DNA of 17,902 bases from Gracilaria caudata (lineage: Eukaryota; Rhodophyta; Florideophyceae; Gracilariales; Gracilariaceae): contig JASCIV010000476.1 of the NCBI GenBank assembly GCA_030374735.1, positions 1-17,902 on the forward strand, written 5' to 3'. Position 1 is the stretch's first letter, and each line of letters begins with the position of its first letter. Of the stretch, positions 1 to 8,404 are shown piece by piece. The position numbers and the translations under genes are program-made. Below the pieces are notes generated by a model. The model saw only the letters and a list, made by a program, of their open reading frames with translations, was not told the origin of the DNA and did no database searches.

Positions 1-1
1 C

Positions 2-1825
2 CCCTCCCTCACCGCCTCATCCGCCACCTCCCCGCCTCCCCACCAAAGCATTGACCCTTTCTCCTCGCTGTTGTCCTTCTCCGCCTCCGCGTCCTCCGCC
101 ACCGAGCGCCAGACCCCGCTCCCACCGCTCGACGCCGTCGACCAGATCGACGCCACACTTTCGTCTCCCAACACCTCGCTCCCTTCGTTCTCGTTCGACA
201 CCTCTCCCATCGTCCGCTCCGACGCCGTCGTAGACGAAGACAATGATCTCGCCACCGACAAGCTCGTCTCCTCCGCGCTCGCCGTCGCCAAGAACTACGC
301 CCGCGAAACCGTCAACCTTAAGCACGCCATTGACCAGGAGACCGATCTGCGCCGCATGACCGGCATCAAGTCCATTGTCTTCGATAACCTGCGTTCCAAG
401 TACCTCTCTATGAACATGCATGTACAGTCCGCCGTGCGCCACTTCATCATCTTCCCGCGAACTTTCAACCTGCGTGCCGCTACCGCTGTAGCCGGGCTCG
501 ACGAGGACAATCTCGTCTCCATGCAAGGAATGCTTGACATTCTAGTTAACACCAACTTCATGATCACCTCGAAGGGCCGCTACGAACTCAATGAGGCTGC
601 GAGACTCTTCCTTAATGAGGACCCGACCGTCTTCAGTGACAACGTCACCCACAGCACCTATGACGTCGCCCAGAACCGTTTCATCCAACACTATCGTACC
701 CAGCTGAGCCGCTTGCAGGACGACAACATTCACCGCGTAGGTTGGGTGCGAGAGGAAGCCATGGCGCTATATGACAGTGAGAGGGAGAATATGGAGTTTT
801 CAGAATACCTTCTCAATGGCCGCAACGAGCAGCTGCGCGAGTTTCTCACTGCGGGCATCACCGTTATGCGCTACTGCGTCAGCGCCGCTAATCGCGAGAG
901 AGTTCTTCGCAAAGCTCTAATGGACGACGAGACCTCCACCGAGGATGTGTTGCAGGCGCGTGGCACAGAGAGCACAGCTTCGTCGGCTACTGCACAGCCT
1001 TCGCTCTCGTCTGCCTCTACCAAGTCGAAGAGGGGGCCCTGCGACAAGAACAACAAGGCTCGCTTACAACTTGCCCTCAGTGAAGCTTACTTTGACCAGC
1101 TGAAGACTGAGCAGGCAGAAAAACCATTACTGAATGCTCTTAAGCTCATGGGCGACCTTACTCCTAACTGTGGAACGCCAGCGTCTGCCATTGTTGACAG
1201 CGTGCTCGTACTTTTACTCCTATCAAACCTACGTCTCAACAAGAACCGCATCCGGGACGCTCGCGTGCTCTGTGTGAAGGCGTTGCGCATACTGGCAGAT
1301 GCTGGTCTTGGTCGGTCCACGTTTGGTATAAACGCAATGTCAAATCTGGTCACTATATACCTGTCGGACGGCTTGCTGGATAAAGCCAAATCTGTGGCCA
1401 ACAAGTTGCTCGACACGCTTAACACCATGAGATACACGGGTATGCCCATATACGCCGATGCACTGGGTGTGTGTGCGATGGTGTCTATGGCAGCACAGAA
1501 TTATGCGGAGGCGGAGAGACAGTATGGCACAGCGTTGGAAACTGTAGGCAAGTGGGGCTCGAAAGACTGGAGTGGAATACCCGTCCAGCATTGCCTTGAC
1601 CTTGACTTGTGGCTCATGGAGGGGTTGGCGGCTGCTATTCGGAAACAAGGCCGCATTCAGGAAGCAGTCGCTTTGGAACAACGAGCTGCGGAAGATAGAA
1701 AGATCCGCGGATTGCCAAAGCACCTGGCCATGCCGGACTTATTGCGACTCAGAAGCTTGGATCTTTCAAATCCTACACAAGGAGTGGATGCGTCGTCTCC
1801 GTCTGTGTTCCGGCACTTGTACTAG
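2..1825 (+). CDS. STAND/NB-ARC-like protein, C-terminal part (winged helix + TPR); 5' end outside window
   Basis: The reading frame is open from base 2 and has no ATG until the MTGIKS segment near base 356, so the start lies upstream or in an unseen exon. Counting from the TTG at 71: residues 1-60 are Ser/Pro/Thr-rich and low in complexity. Residues about 101-184 resemble the winged-helix segment that follows the NTPase in NB-ARC/AP-ATPase (STAND) proteins, with an FPRTFNLRAATAV stretch, then LDILVNTNFM and GRYELNEAARLF. Residues about 328-560 form helical TPR-like pairs (KPLLNALKLM, ARVLCVKALRIL, AEAERQYGTALE). Proteins of this build are usually signal-responsive NTPase switches whose TPRs bind partners or ligands. 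No P-loop is visible here, so the NTPase is inferred to lie upstream. The first 300 bases are much richer in C at third codon positions than the rest. It converges on the PPCDC gene. Alternative: a TPR protein without an NTPase. Confidence 0.7.
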   Translation, partial: PSLTASSATSPPPHQSIDPFSSLLSFSASASSATERQTPLPPLDAVDQIDATLSSPNTSLPSFSFDTSPIVRSDAVVDEDNDLATDKLVSSALAVAKNYARETVNLKHAIDQETDLRRMTGIKSIVFDNLRSKYLSMNMHVQSAVRHFIIFPRTFNLRAATAVAGLDEDNLVSMQGMLDILVNTNFMITSKGRYELNEAARLFLNEDPTVFSDNVTHSTYDVAQNRFIQHYRTQLSRLQDDNIHRVGWVREEAMALYDSERENMEFSEYLLNGRNEQLREFLTAGITVMRYCVSAANRERVLRKALMDDETSTEDVLQARGTESTASSATAQPSLSSASTKSKRGPCDKNNKARLQLALSEAYFDQLKTEQAEKPLLNALKLMGDLTPNCGTPASAIVDSVLVLLLLSNLRLNKNRIRDARVLCVKALRILADAGLGRSTFGINAMSNLVTIYLSDGLLDKAKSVANKLLDTLNTMRYTGMPIYADALGVCAMVSMAAQNYAEAERQYGTALETVGKWGSKDWSGIPVQHCLDLDLWLMEGLAAAIRKQGRIQEAVALEQRAAEDRKIRGLPKHLAMPDLLRLRSLDLSNPTQGVDASSPSVFRHLY

Positions 1826-2295
1826 TCTTAAAACTGCCTATCATTCTTTTATCACTTCAAATGTAAATATCTCTCACTCAGGCACACTACTTTGATTCAT
1901 TAACAGCGCTTTCAAAGCGTTCATTTGCGGTCTGCCCACCCTCCCCCACTCCACCTTGAACGTATCGATTTGTGTTCAACGTGAAGGTGAAGGTTGGGAG
2001 TTAAACTGTTGGCGCTTGCTACCTTGAAACCCCCACACGAACGTTTCAAGGTACCACATGTTTAAACGAGGATTGGGCCGCCTGGAATATGGAACAAATG
2101 TCTGCGACTTTACCTGTGTAGCCTTCCGTCTATGAAGGTAAGGTCAACACGGACAACATAAGAAAAGAAAACCGTTTGAGGGTATTGGCCTGTAATCTCT
2201 TCCCTTGACACATGAGTAAGGTCCCAGCTTTTGTAAAATGGTCCGTTTCTCCAAACTATCAGCTTCTGAACGAAGCCTCACCTCTTCAAGTGGCT
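1826..2295. other. Gene-free interval between convergent 3' ends
   Basis: This 470-bp interval separates the stop codons of the STAND-like gene (+) and the PPCDC gene (-), so it should hold two 3' UTRs. No canonical AATAAA was seen for either gene. It contains one clear hairpin (2020-2053) and a weaker bulged one near 1955-1997. Short variants of ACCTTGAA or its complement recur across the interval. No coding frame here looks real. Confidence 0.6.
2020..2053. repeat. Perfect 11-bp inverted repeat (hairpin)
   Basis: TACCTTGAAAC at 2020-2030 is the exact reverse complement of GTTTCAAGGTA at 2043-2053, with a 12-base loop. It lies between two convergent genes, where a transcript of either strand could fold it. 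Function unknown: 3'-end processing, or the remnant of a small inverted-repeat element, are both possible. Confidence 0.65.
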
Positions 2296-2892
2296 TCACG
2301 AAATACTGGTAAGGACTGCAACGATTGCTCTTGGCTCTTCCATTGCTCCTTTTCCTGTATCACCGCAGGCCAGTTTTTTTTGAATCGGTTCAATAACGCG
2401 CACACCGAAAGTACGTATTCTCTCTAGCTGTAACGATGTAATCGGATGGTCCCACATGCAATTATTCATGGCCGGAGCCACAAAGAATGGCTTTGCCTGC
2501 GGCCCTGTCAAAGGCCATGCTCTCGCTACGCATGTGAGGAGATTGTCACAAATACCGTTCGCTATCTTGGCCAAAGTGTTCGCAGAAAGTGGGGCGATGA
2601 CAAGAATGTGTGCCCACTTTCGTAGCTCTATGTGCAGTACAGGATCCGAAAGCTTCCGCCACATGCGCCATTCGTGCTCGTCTTTAAGCCAGGTTACATC
2701 GGGTGTCAGAGGGCGTTCTGCTTCAATGAACGTTGAGCCATTGGCAGTACTAACGACTTTCACGGTAGCCCCCTTCGAAAGTAGTAGATCAACAAGCAGC
2801 GGTACGCGAATGCCAGCAACCGAACCACTAACTCCAAGCAAGATATTCTTTCCCGACAACCTGTCTGCAGCCTGTGACGACTCTGACTGCAT
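2296..2892 (-). CDS. Phosphopantothenoylcysteine decarboxylase (PPCDC, HAL3/Dfp flavoprotein)
   Basis: The 198-residue product matches the HFCD flavoprotein family along its whole length, close to plant HAL3. It would use FMN to oxidise and decarboxylate 4'-phospho-N-pantothenoylcysteine to 4'-phosphopantetheine, the third step of coenzyme A synthesis from pantothenate, probably in the cytosol. Visible motifs are the flavin-binding start KNILLGVSGSVAG (15-27), the catalytic His87 in DPVLHIELRKW, APLSANTLAKIANG (100-113), the substrate-binding PAMNNCMW (140-147) and the flap cysteine Cys176 in LACGDTGKGAM. The usual ACGDYGNGAM reads TGK here, a small departure. A stop lies about 11 codons upstream in frame, which supports the ATG at 2892. 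Length is normal for a monofunctional eukaryotic enzyme. It is intronless and converges on the upstream STAND-like gene. Confidence 0.93.
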   Translation of the reverse strand: MQSESSQAADRLSGKNILLGVSGSVAGIRVPLLVDLLLSKGATVKVVSTANGSTFIEAERPLTPDVTWLKDEHEWRMWRKLSDPVLHIELRKWAHILVIAPLSANTLAKIANGICDNLLTCVARAWPLTGPQAKPFFVAPAMNNCMWDHPITSLQLERIRTFGVRVIEPIQKKLACGDTGKGAMEEPRAIVAVLTSIS

Positions 2893-3620
2893 TTCAGAGG
2901 CAACTCCCTTCCAGATAGCAGATCAAGATTACTGTTCAAACAAACGTTACAACCGTGCCGCGAATGACAATTAGTGGGCGTGGAATATCTCTGAGCTGTA
3001 GGATATGACACACAGATTGCGAGGTGTCATGAAGTTATTGGTAATCGCATGGAGCTTGAGCATCATCGAATATGGTGAGCTGCTGTCTCGACAGGATGTT
3101 CTCCTTTATTCCCTGTGCGCATGCGAACGGAATATTCCGTACTACAGCGTTGTTCGCCTTTCATGAAACCTGACGCGGCACTTCCGATAGTGATCTCGCG
3201 AGTACAATTTTCGCTAAAAGTTATTCGAAATGGCGGAAATCAAAAACAGTGCGGAAGCAAATGCACGGAAGGAAAACTTTATGATAAAGTTATGACAAAC
3301 CATAGTTTGTCGGCCATCATTGATCGCACCGCTTCAAGGCTACCAAGCCTAAGCTGGCAAGCTTTGCGAAGCAATGCTTTTCCTCAAATCTTTGTTCTTC
3401 TAAACTTTTATTGAAAGCAACACATGCCACAGTTACGGTCTTCTTCGTTGTTGTATATGAATTTCAAGGTTTTCCTCCTCTTTCTGGCACCTTTAGCTCC
3501 ATTTCATGTTCCCCTGAGAAATTGTTCACGCTGCGAAGAGCTCCGTGTGCTACAGAAAACACAAGCCGTGTTAAAAGAGGATTTTAATCCTGGCCAAGAT
3601 ACCAACTTTAGAAAAATGGC
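2893..3620. other. Gene-free interval upstream of the PPCDC gene
   Basis: About 730 bp upstream of the PPCDC start, presumably including its promoter. On the plus strand one frame stays open from 3115 to 3648 except for a single stop at 3412-3414. The peptides resemble no family I know and may be chance. No RNA gene or strong core-promoter motif was recognised. Confidence 0.45.
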
Positions 3621-4134
3621 CAGGGGTGCAACGAAATCGAGTGCGTGAGCAATCGATTGCAATCTTTTCTTGCAATCAATGATTGCATTCTCACGGAATG
3701 ATTGCAATTCAATTGCTGCTAACGTTGCAATCGCCCTATCGATTGCGGTGAGGTAGAAATTGTGTCATCGATTGCTCTAAAAGTAGTAAGAAGAGAATAT
3801 CCAGCAAGGTCTTCTAAAGGCAGTTTTAAGTTCTCTTCTTTTTTTTTAAAGAACCTTGTATCTACACTACTGAAGAGAAACCGCTTTCAAGTAACGGTTT
3901 ATCAAAGGTTTCACTCACTGTTAGTCTTTCGTTAGGTGTTGCTTATGGTTGTAAGAACCAGAATGTACTTGTCGTCGTTGATAGCTTGTGATTGCTCTGA
4001 GAGCTGCAATTGCAATTGGGATTGCTTTAAAAGTTGCAATCGCAATCTCGATTGCTACATAAAGTAAAAAGATGTTCGATTGCAATGATTTCGATTTTGT
4101 TTCCAATCAATCGCAATTGAATCGCTTGCACCTG
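3621..4134. mobile_element. Candidate non-autonomous hAT-like element (MITE) with subterminal ATTGC arrays
   Basis: The left end reads CAGGGGTGCAACGA and the right end, read inward, reads CAGGTGCAAGCGA. The two are imperfect inverted repeats differing by small gaps, and CAGGGGTG-type ends are typical of hAT transposons. The pentamer ATTGC or its complement GCAAT occurs 22 times: 11 in the left arm (about 3649-3774), 11 in the right arm (about 3990-4117), none in the middle 200 bp. Paired subterminal arrays of a short motif are a known hAT feature, where transposase binds. The middle is AT-rich and encodes no transposase, so it would have to be mobilised in trans. I could not find the expected 8-bp target duplication, which suggests age or slightly misplaced ends. 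Confidence 0.6.
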
Positions 4135-5550
4135 GCTATTGAAAGTATTCAAACTTTCCTCGGGAGAGAGGGCCCACAGTCATAGTGGCTGCGCTCATTT
4201 CTTCTTTGTCCATAATATGGAAAAAGAACATGAAGAAACATGCCCGGCGTAGGCTTAGTTGTTAAGGATGTGAAAGGCGAATTTACTCCATACACTCTCG
4301 GAATAATAGACTGTAGGCTACAATAAAGAGAAGAAGCTCTGCGTTCAAAATCGGATGAAAATCGCAAGCCTGTTGCGGCGACAAGAAATCTTTGTTGACA
4401 GACGCGCAGCGAGCAAGTTTGGAGTTGCACTGGCGAAGTTCTGCATGGGCCCTGTCCGAATCTGCAACCATTGTGTCATTCGTCAATAGAAGCGCATCTT
4501 TTCGAATGCGACCCATACCTTAAGAACCGCTGATCACATGTTGTTTCGCTGCTCTCTGACTACCACATCTCGACGAAAAACGCGGCCGCCGCAAACAGAG
4601 AGACACCATTTTTTCTTCCGAAATTGGACAATCGGCGCAATAGCTCTTGGCCTTCTTGAGGAATGACAAATATGTTCTTCTGCTCCGTTTGTCTTCGGAG
4701 TCAGAAGAAAACGCCCGGAGTAAAAAGAATGGCTGCATTGATGATAGAAGGAGTTCTGTGCGAAAATGAAAGCCTATCGTACTTCGACTACCGTCGTAAT
4801 CAGATGATTATTGAATTTCAAAGCGGCTTTGAGAGCCGACTTGCAATTGAAGTTATTCGTGGTCAACAGTTGTGCCACACAAAAACGGGTTATGTCATGT
4901 TTCGTGTCATGAAAGCTTATAAAGTGTCTAACGCACTGGTGGATAAATACATTCTGTGAAAGGTTTTTAGGATTGCAGACTGCTTAAGCGAATAAGACAT
5001 ATCATTGGAAAACTAAGAGATCTAAAACGAAATCTCGTCAATATTAGCAAACGTTTTTCTATTCTCTGGAAGACTGATTCGTCCGGAGACCTATTGAGAA
5101 CTTACGTCTTTTTCTCTATGCACAAACGGGTTTCCAACAACGAAAGGGCTTTTAGTCAAGCCACAGCTTTGGGATTTCCAAATCCCAAATCCATTTGGTG
5201 AACCGCGGAGAGTACCGAGTTCCAAGATCATCTAAGTCACTCCTTTTAAAAAAAGGTTTTTTGGAACCATAAATCCCCGCTACCTGCAGCATTGAACCTA
5301 CAATAATTTCACCTCTGATCAGGTGTCCTCTGGGTGTCCTCTTTTTGTACTGTGATCAAAATCTTGTACTGCCCAAACGAAGAGCTCAGCATTATTCAGT
5401 GCTTCGCTGAGGTCACTAGCATCATGCTTTGATATTATTATTGACCGAATGGTGTACATTTTTCTAGGTTCACGACAAACTAACATATGAAACGGAAAGG
5501 GGGGAGGGAGGGCAGGAGTTGTTTCTTCGGTGCTACCTACGTCCTGTGCC
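4135..5550. other. Gene-free interval, 3' of the kelch-Hint gene
   Basis: About 1.4 kb with no gene I can support. The longest plus-strand frame (4663-4959, 98 codons, two early Cys in a CxxC) resembles nothing known. A 22-bp near-palindrome lies at 5168-5189. The right end should contain the 3' UTR of the minus-strand kelch-Hint gene; only AATAAT-like hexamers, not AATAAA, were seen there (near 5433-5442). Confidence 0.45.
5168..5189. repeat. 22-bp near-perfect palindrome
   Basis: TTTGGGATTT at 5168-5177 and AAATCCCAAA at 5180-5189 are exact reverse complements separated by CC. It may be a protein-binding site or the scar of a small element; there is no further evidence either way. Confidence 0.5.
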
Positions 5551-8404
5551 TTACGCTCTCCACCACGTTGCATCAAGGGCGCGAAGCACAAACTTGTTAA
5601 GGGTCCCTACATAGACCTCGTTTCTGACTGCGTAGAAAAGTGTCCTGAACGGTGCAAGGAGAATCCTTGCCAAACGTGGATGAATGGCCGATGTATAAGT
5701 GCTAGCAACCACACCGTTCACAACGATGTCGCCGTGCAGAGTGTGCGGATGATGCAATCCAGAACCCTCGATTACTGAAATTTCTATTACATCGACAGGT
5801 TCGGCAGTGCTTCCTAGCGTCAGCTTATCTCCAATCTGAACGGAAGAGGCTTCAACAAGCATCCCGTTCGCGTACAATAAATGTCCAGGCGAGAGAGTCA
5901 GTGAAACGCCTTCGGCTGATGTCTTCAGTTTGAGAAATTTGGAAGTACATTCAGGATGCTTATGAGAAAAGAAAAACACGTCGCTGTAGGAATCCGGATG
6001 TGCAACTTTGACACGATCTCCAATGCGAAGTAAAGCCATTGGTTTGTTTGAACCATCCTCTAATTCTACAACAGCATCAGATGGAAAACAGGACGACGTT
6101 TCTTCATCGACTTCGGATGAAGAAGGCCAGAGGTCATCAAACAGCTCCTCGTCCTCCATTAATATGTTGGATCCCTGAGGTTCTTCTGTCCACATTTGTT
6201 GGGGTTCCTCTTCCTTCGTATTGACTTCAACCAACGTGGTTGGCTCAGGAGATATGTCTGTGCAGCAAATATCGAAGAAAATTCATGCCGTTAGCATTTT
6301 GATTTCAGGCCAGAATGAATTGGAAGAGCTCAAAGACTTGCTACCAAGGGTATCTATACTTCAGCATGCATTCAACATGCCCCAGGAAAGCAACGTTCTC
6401 CTTGCACGTATAAGGGTAAAAGCTTACCGTTTTCAAAGTCAAGGAATGATATGATATCATCTTCAGTCGTCACAGATTTCGGGGATAATTCGTTTTGCAT
6501 AAGAAGTTCTTCGGTGTCGGTCAAAGAGGGCAACGGAGTAGATTCTGAATCCAGAAAAGTCACCACCGGAGTTGACAAAGCGTGAGTAGGAATCGGACTG
6601 ACCGACTGCGATGGCGAGCCAAGCTCTGAAGAATCTGGACCAGTGGAGAAGTTAAGCTCCATAGTTGGTGATGCCGTTGGTGATACCATTGGTGACGCCA
6701 TGGGTGATTCCATGGGTGATTCCATGGGTGATTCCATTGGTGATACCGTTGGAGAGTTGGTTGCACCAATCTCTTCAAGATTTGCAGTGCTTTCAGCGGA
6801 AGGAGTTAGCATTGTCCCATATGGTTCCTTTCGCGGCGTCCGTTTCTCCTTGTGAAGGTTCTCTTCAGGGAAGTCTTTGCCAGGAATCTTCTCTGAAGCG
6901 CTATCGACCGCTTGGGCGGCCCCATGATTTTCTGAACCGGGTTCAAGAGGATCCATAAGTGGAGAAGATTCAGGAGATGCTTCGACTAAGATCTGCTCCA
7001 ACTGGTCTTCACCAAAACTAAACTCAACAGGAGATGCCTTGGGCGTGCTAGATTCGATAAGAGTAGAGTCCACGGCAGGTCCTGGCGAAATTGACACGGA
7101 ATGAATGATTTCAGGTGAAGAAACGGGCGTTGGGGACTCAAGAGGAGATGGTTGGGGCGTACTAGATTCCACAGGAGTAGAGCGTCTTCCTGGTGAAATC
7201 GCGGAATCCGTGGTTTCCGGTGAAGAAGGTATTGGGGTCTCAAGTAATGCATCGGGCATAGATCCTGTGGACTTCTCGCTCAACTCAGTACCGTGGTGTG
7301 GACTTACCTCAGGAGATGATGAAGCGCTTGACTTCTCGCTCAGATGGTCTCGACATGGTGGTGGCTCATTCCCTTCAAAGAAGGCATATGTATCTTTTGC
7401 ATTATTGCCTCCTCCTAATACACGCGCCCCACCAGCTATCCATATCGCGCCGTTGCATGAAACAACTCCGGTTCCATGACGTGGCTCTAACAGAGATGGG
7501 CCATGTTCAAAGATTTCGTTATCGAGAACGTCAACCTCAGTCCAGGCTCGATTATCACCTTCGCCGCCAATCAAGTAAACTGCGTTGTTATAAACAGCTG
7601 ACGCTGTGCCACCCCGCGGACGATCAAGGTTCGTTACTGTACTCCATTTTCCAGAATCAAAATCAAAGACATCAACTTCTGTCACAGTATCATCGAAGAA
7701 CACTGGTGCGTTTGATGTGGAACGCCGACCACCTGCGACATATACTTTGTTGTTCCTAACGACAGCATGACAATGATCTCTTGCTGTGCACGCAACGTTC
7801 GAGGTTAGAGTGACTCCAAGATAAACGTGTGCACGTAATTCGTGTTCGCGTACAACTTACCATGAGGAATGTTGGGGAGTTGCTCCCACTTTCCAGTTTT
7901 TGGATCGTACGAATCAAACCAAGGAACCACCGTAGCTCCTTGGCGATGGCCTCCAACGTTCCCTGTGACTAGATATACTTTTCCATTATGATAGAAAGCT
8001 CCCCCAGAACCTCGTGGGCGAGAGATTGTGTCGCCCTCAAACCATTCGTCAATATCAGGGCAATAACGCCATATATTATCAATAGTGGCTTCGTTCGGGT
8101 ACGGACCAGTCCAAGCACCTACTACCCAGACACATTCATCCGGACCTTGAAATCCTTGGAAATGATGCATCTCAAGTGAGTTTGATTGTCCAGCACTCCA
8201 TTTGAGAGTTTCTGTGTCCATAAGATGCACACGATTGGCACCCCGACCTCCGAGGAGACATAGTTTGTTGTCTCCGCATCGAGAGAACGCCGTTTCACCG
8301 CGTCCGGGGTAGTTCCCATTGACGGCAACCTTTTTCCAGGAGGCCTGGGCACGGGCAAAAGGCTGGTGGAGTAGAACAGTTAGAAACAATATATAGAAAG
8401 ACAT
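5551..8404 (-). CDS. Secreted kelch-repeat protein with C-terminal hedgehog-type Hint domain (3 exons)
   Basis: Exons are 8404-7861, 7783-6428 and 6257-5551; joined in frame they give 868 residues. Both junctions are phase 1 and restore kelch or linker sequence (PNIPH-ARDHCHAV; DFEN-DISPEP). Residues 1-20 are a signal peptide ending ARAQA. Six kelch blades follow to about residue 330, each with a run of hydrophobics, G or GG, and a W or F before the turn. A long Ser/Pro/Thr/Glu-rich linker carries SPMx tandem repeats. The Hint domain begins at Cys690 in SSCFPSDAVVEL and contains LRIGDRVKV, SLTLSPGHLLY (Ser756, His759), VQIGDKLTL and HGDIVVNGVVAS. Hint domains rearrange the peptide bond before the Cys, causing cleavage and sometimes lipid attachment. 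The hedgehog TxxH reads SPGH here, and the late Cys of ASCY is Thr. The last 45 or so residues are hydrophobic and basic. A cell-surface or matrix role is inferred. Confidence 0.85.
6258..6427 (-). other. Intron 2 of the kelch-Hint gene (170 bp)
   Basis: On the minus strand the donor is G|GTAAGC and the acceptor is CTGCACAG. A TGCTAACG sequence upstream of the acceptor fits a CTAAC branch site. Removing it joins the linker to the Hint exon in frame (phase 1) and removes the stop that would otherwise end the protein after GERCFPGAC. Confidence 0.85.
6660..6755 (-). repeat. In-frame 12-bp tandem repeat (8 copies) in the linker of the kelch-Hint protein
   Basis: Eight tandem 12-base units encode SPTV, SPME three times, SPMA, SPMV, SPTA and SPTM. 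Units differ by a few bases. Such Ser/Pro repeats in a secreted protein suggest an extended, probably O-glycosylated stalk. Copy number is likely to vary between strains. Confidence 0.85.
7784..7860 (-). other. Intron 1 of the kelch-Hint gene (77 bp)
   Basis: On the minus strand the donor is G|GTAAGT and the acceptor is GTGCACAG, with TCTAACC about 20 bases before the acceptor as a CTAAC-type branch site. Splicing restores the fourth kelch blade. Reading through would give a short tail and a stop at 7805-7807. Confidence 0.87.

Noticed and set aside
2456..2974. 172-codon plus-strand frame antisense to the PPCDC gene
   Set aside because: The minus-strand frame has all PPCDC motifs in order; this one has none and is its mirror.
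3613..4142. Eight-base target-site duplication for the hAT-like element
   Set aside because: The eight bases on each side (AAAATGGC and GCTATTGA) do not match, nor do nearby alternatives, so no duplication is claimed.
4663..4959. 98-codon plus-strand frame with an early CxxC
   Set aside because: No family resemblance, no transcript signals nearby, and of a length expected by chance in 1.4 kb of gene-free DNA.
6372..6398. A CFPG-like sequence (GERCFPGAC) at the end of the unspliced second exon, resembling the start of a Hint domain
   Set aside because: It lies inside intron 2 and is followed at once by a stop; the true Hint start, CFPSDAVVEL, is in exon 3. The likeness is probably coincidence, though an ancient duplicated exon edge cannot be excluded.
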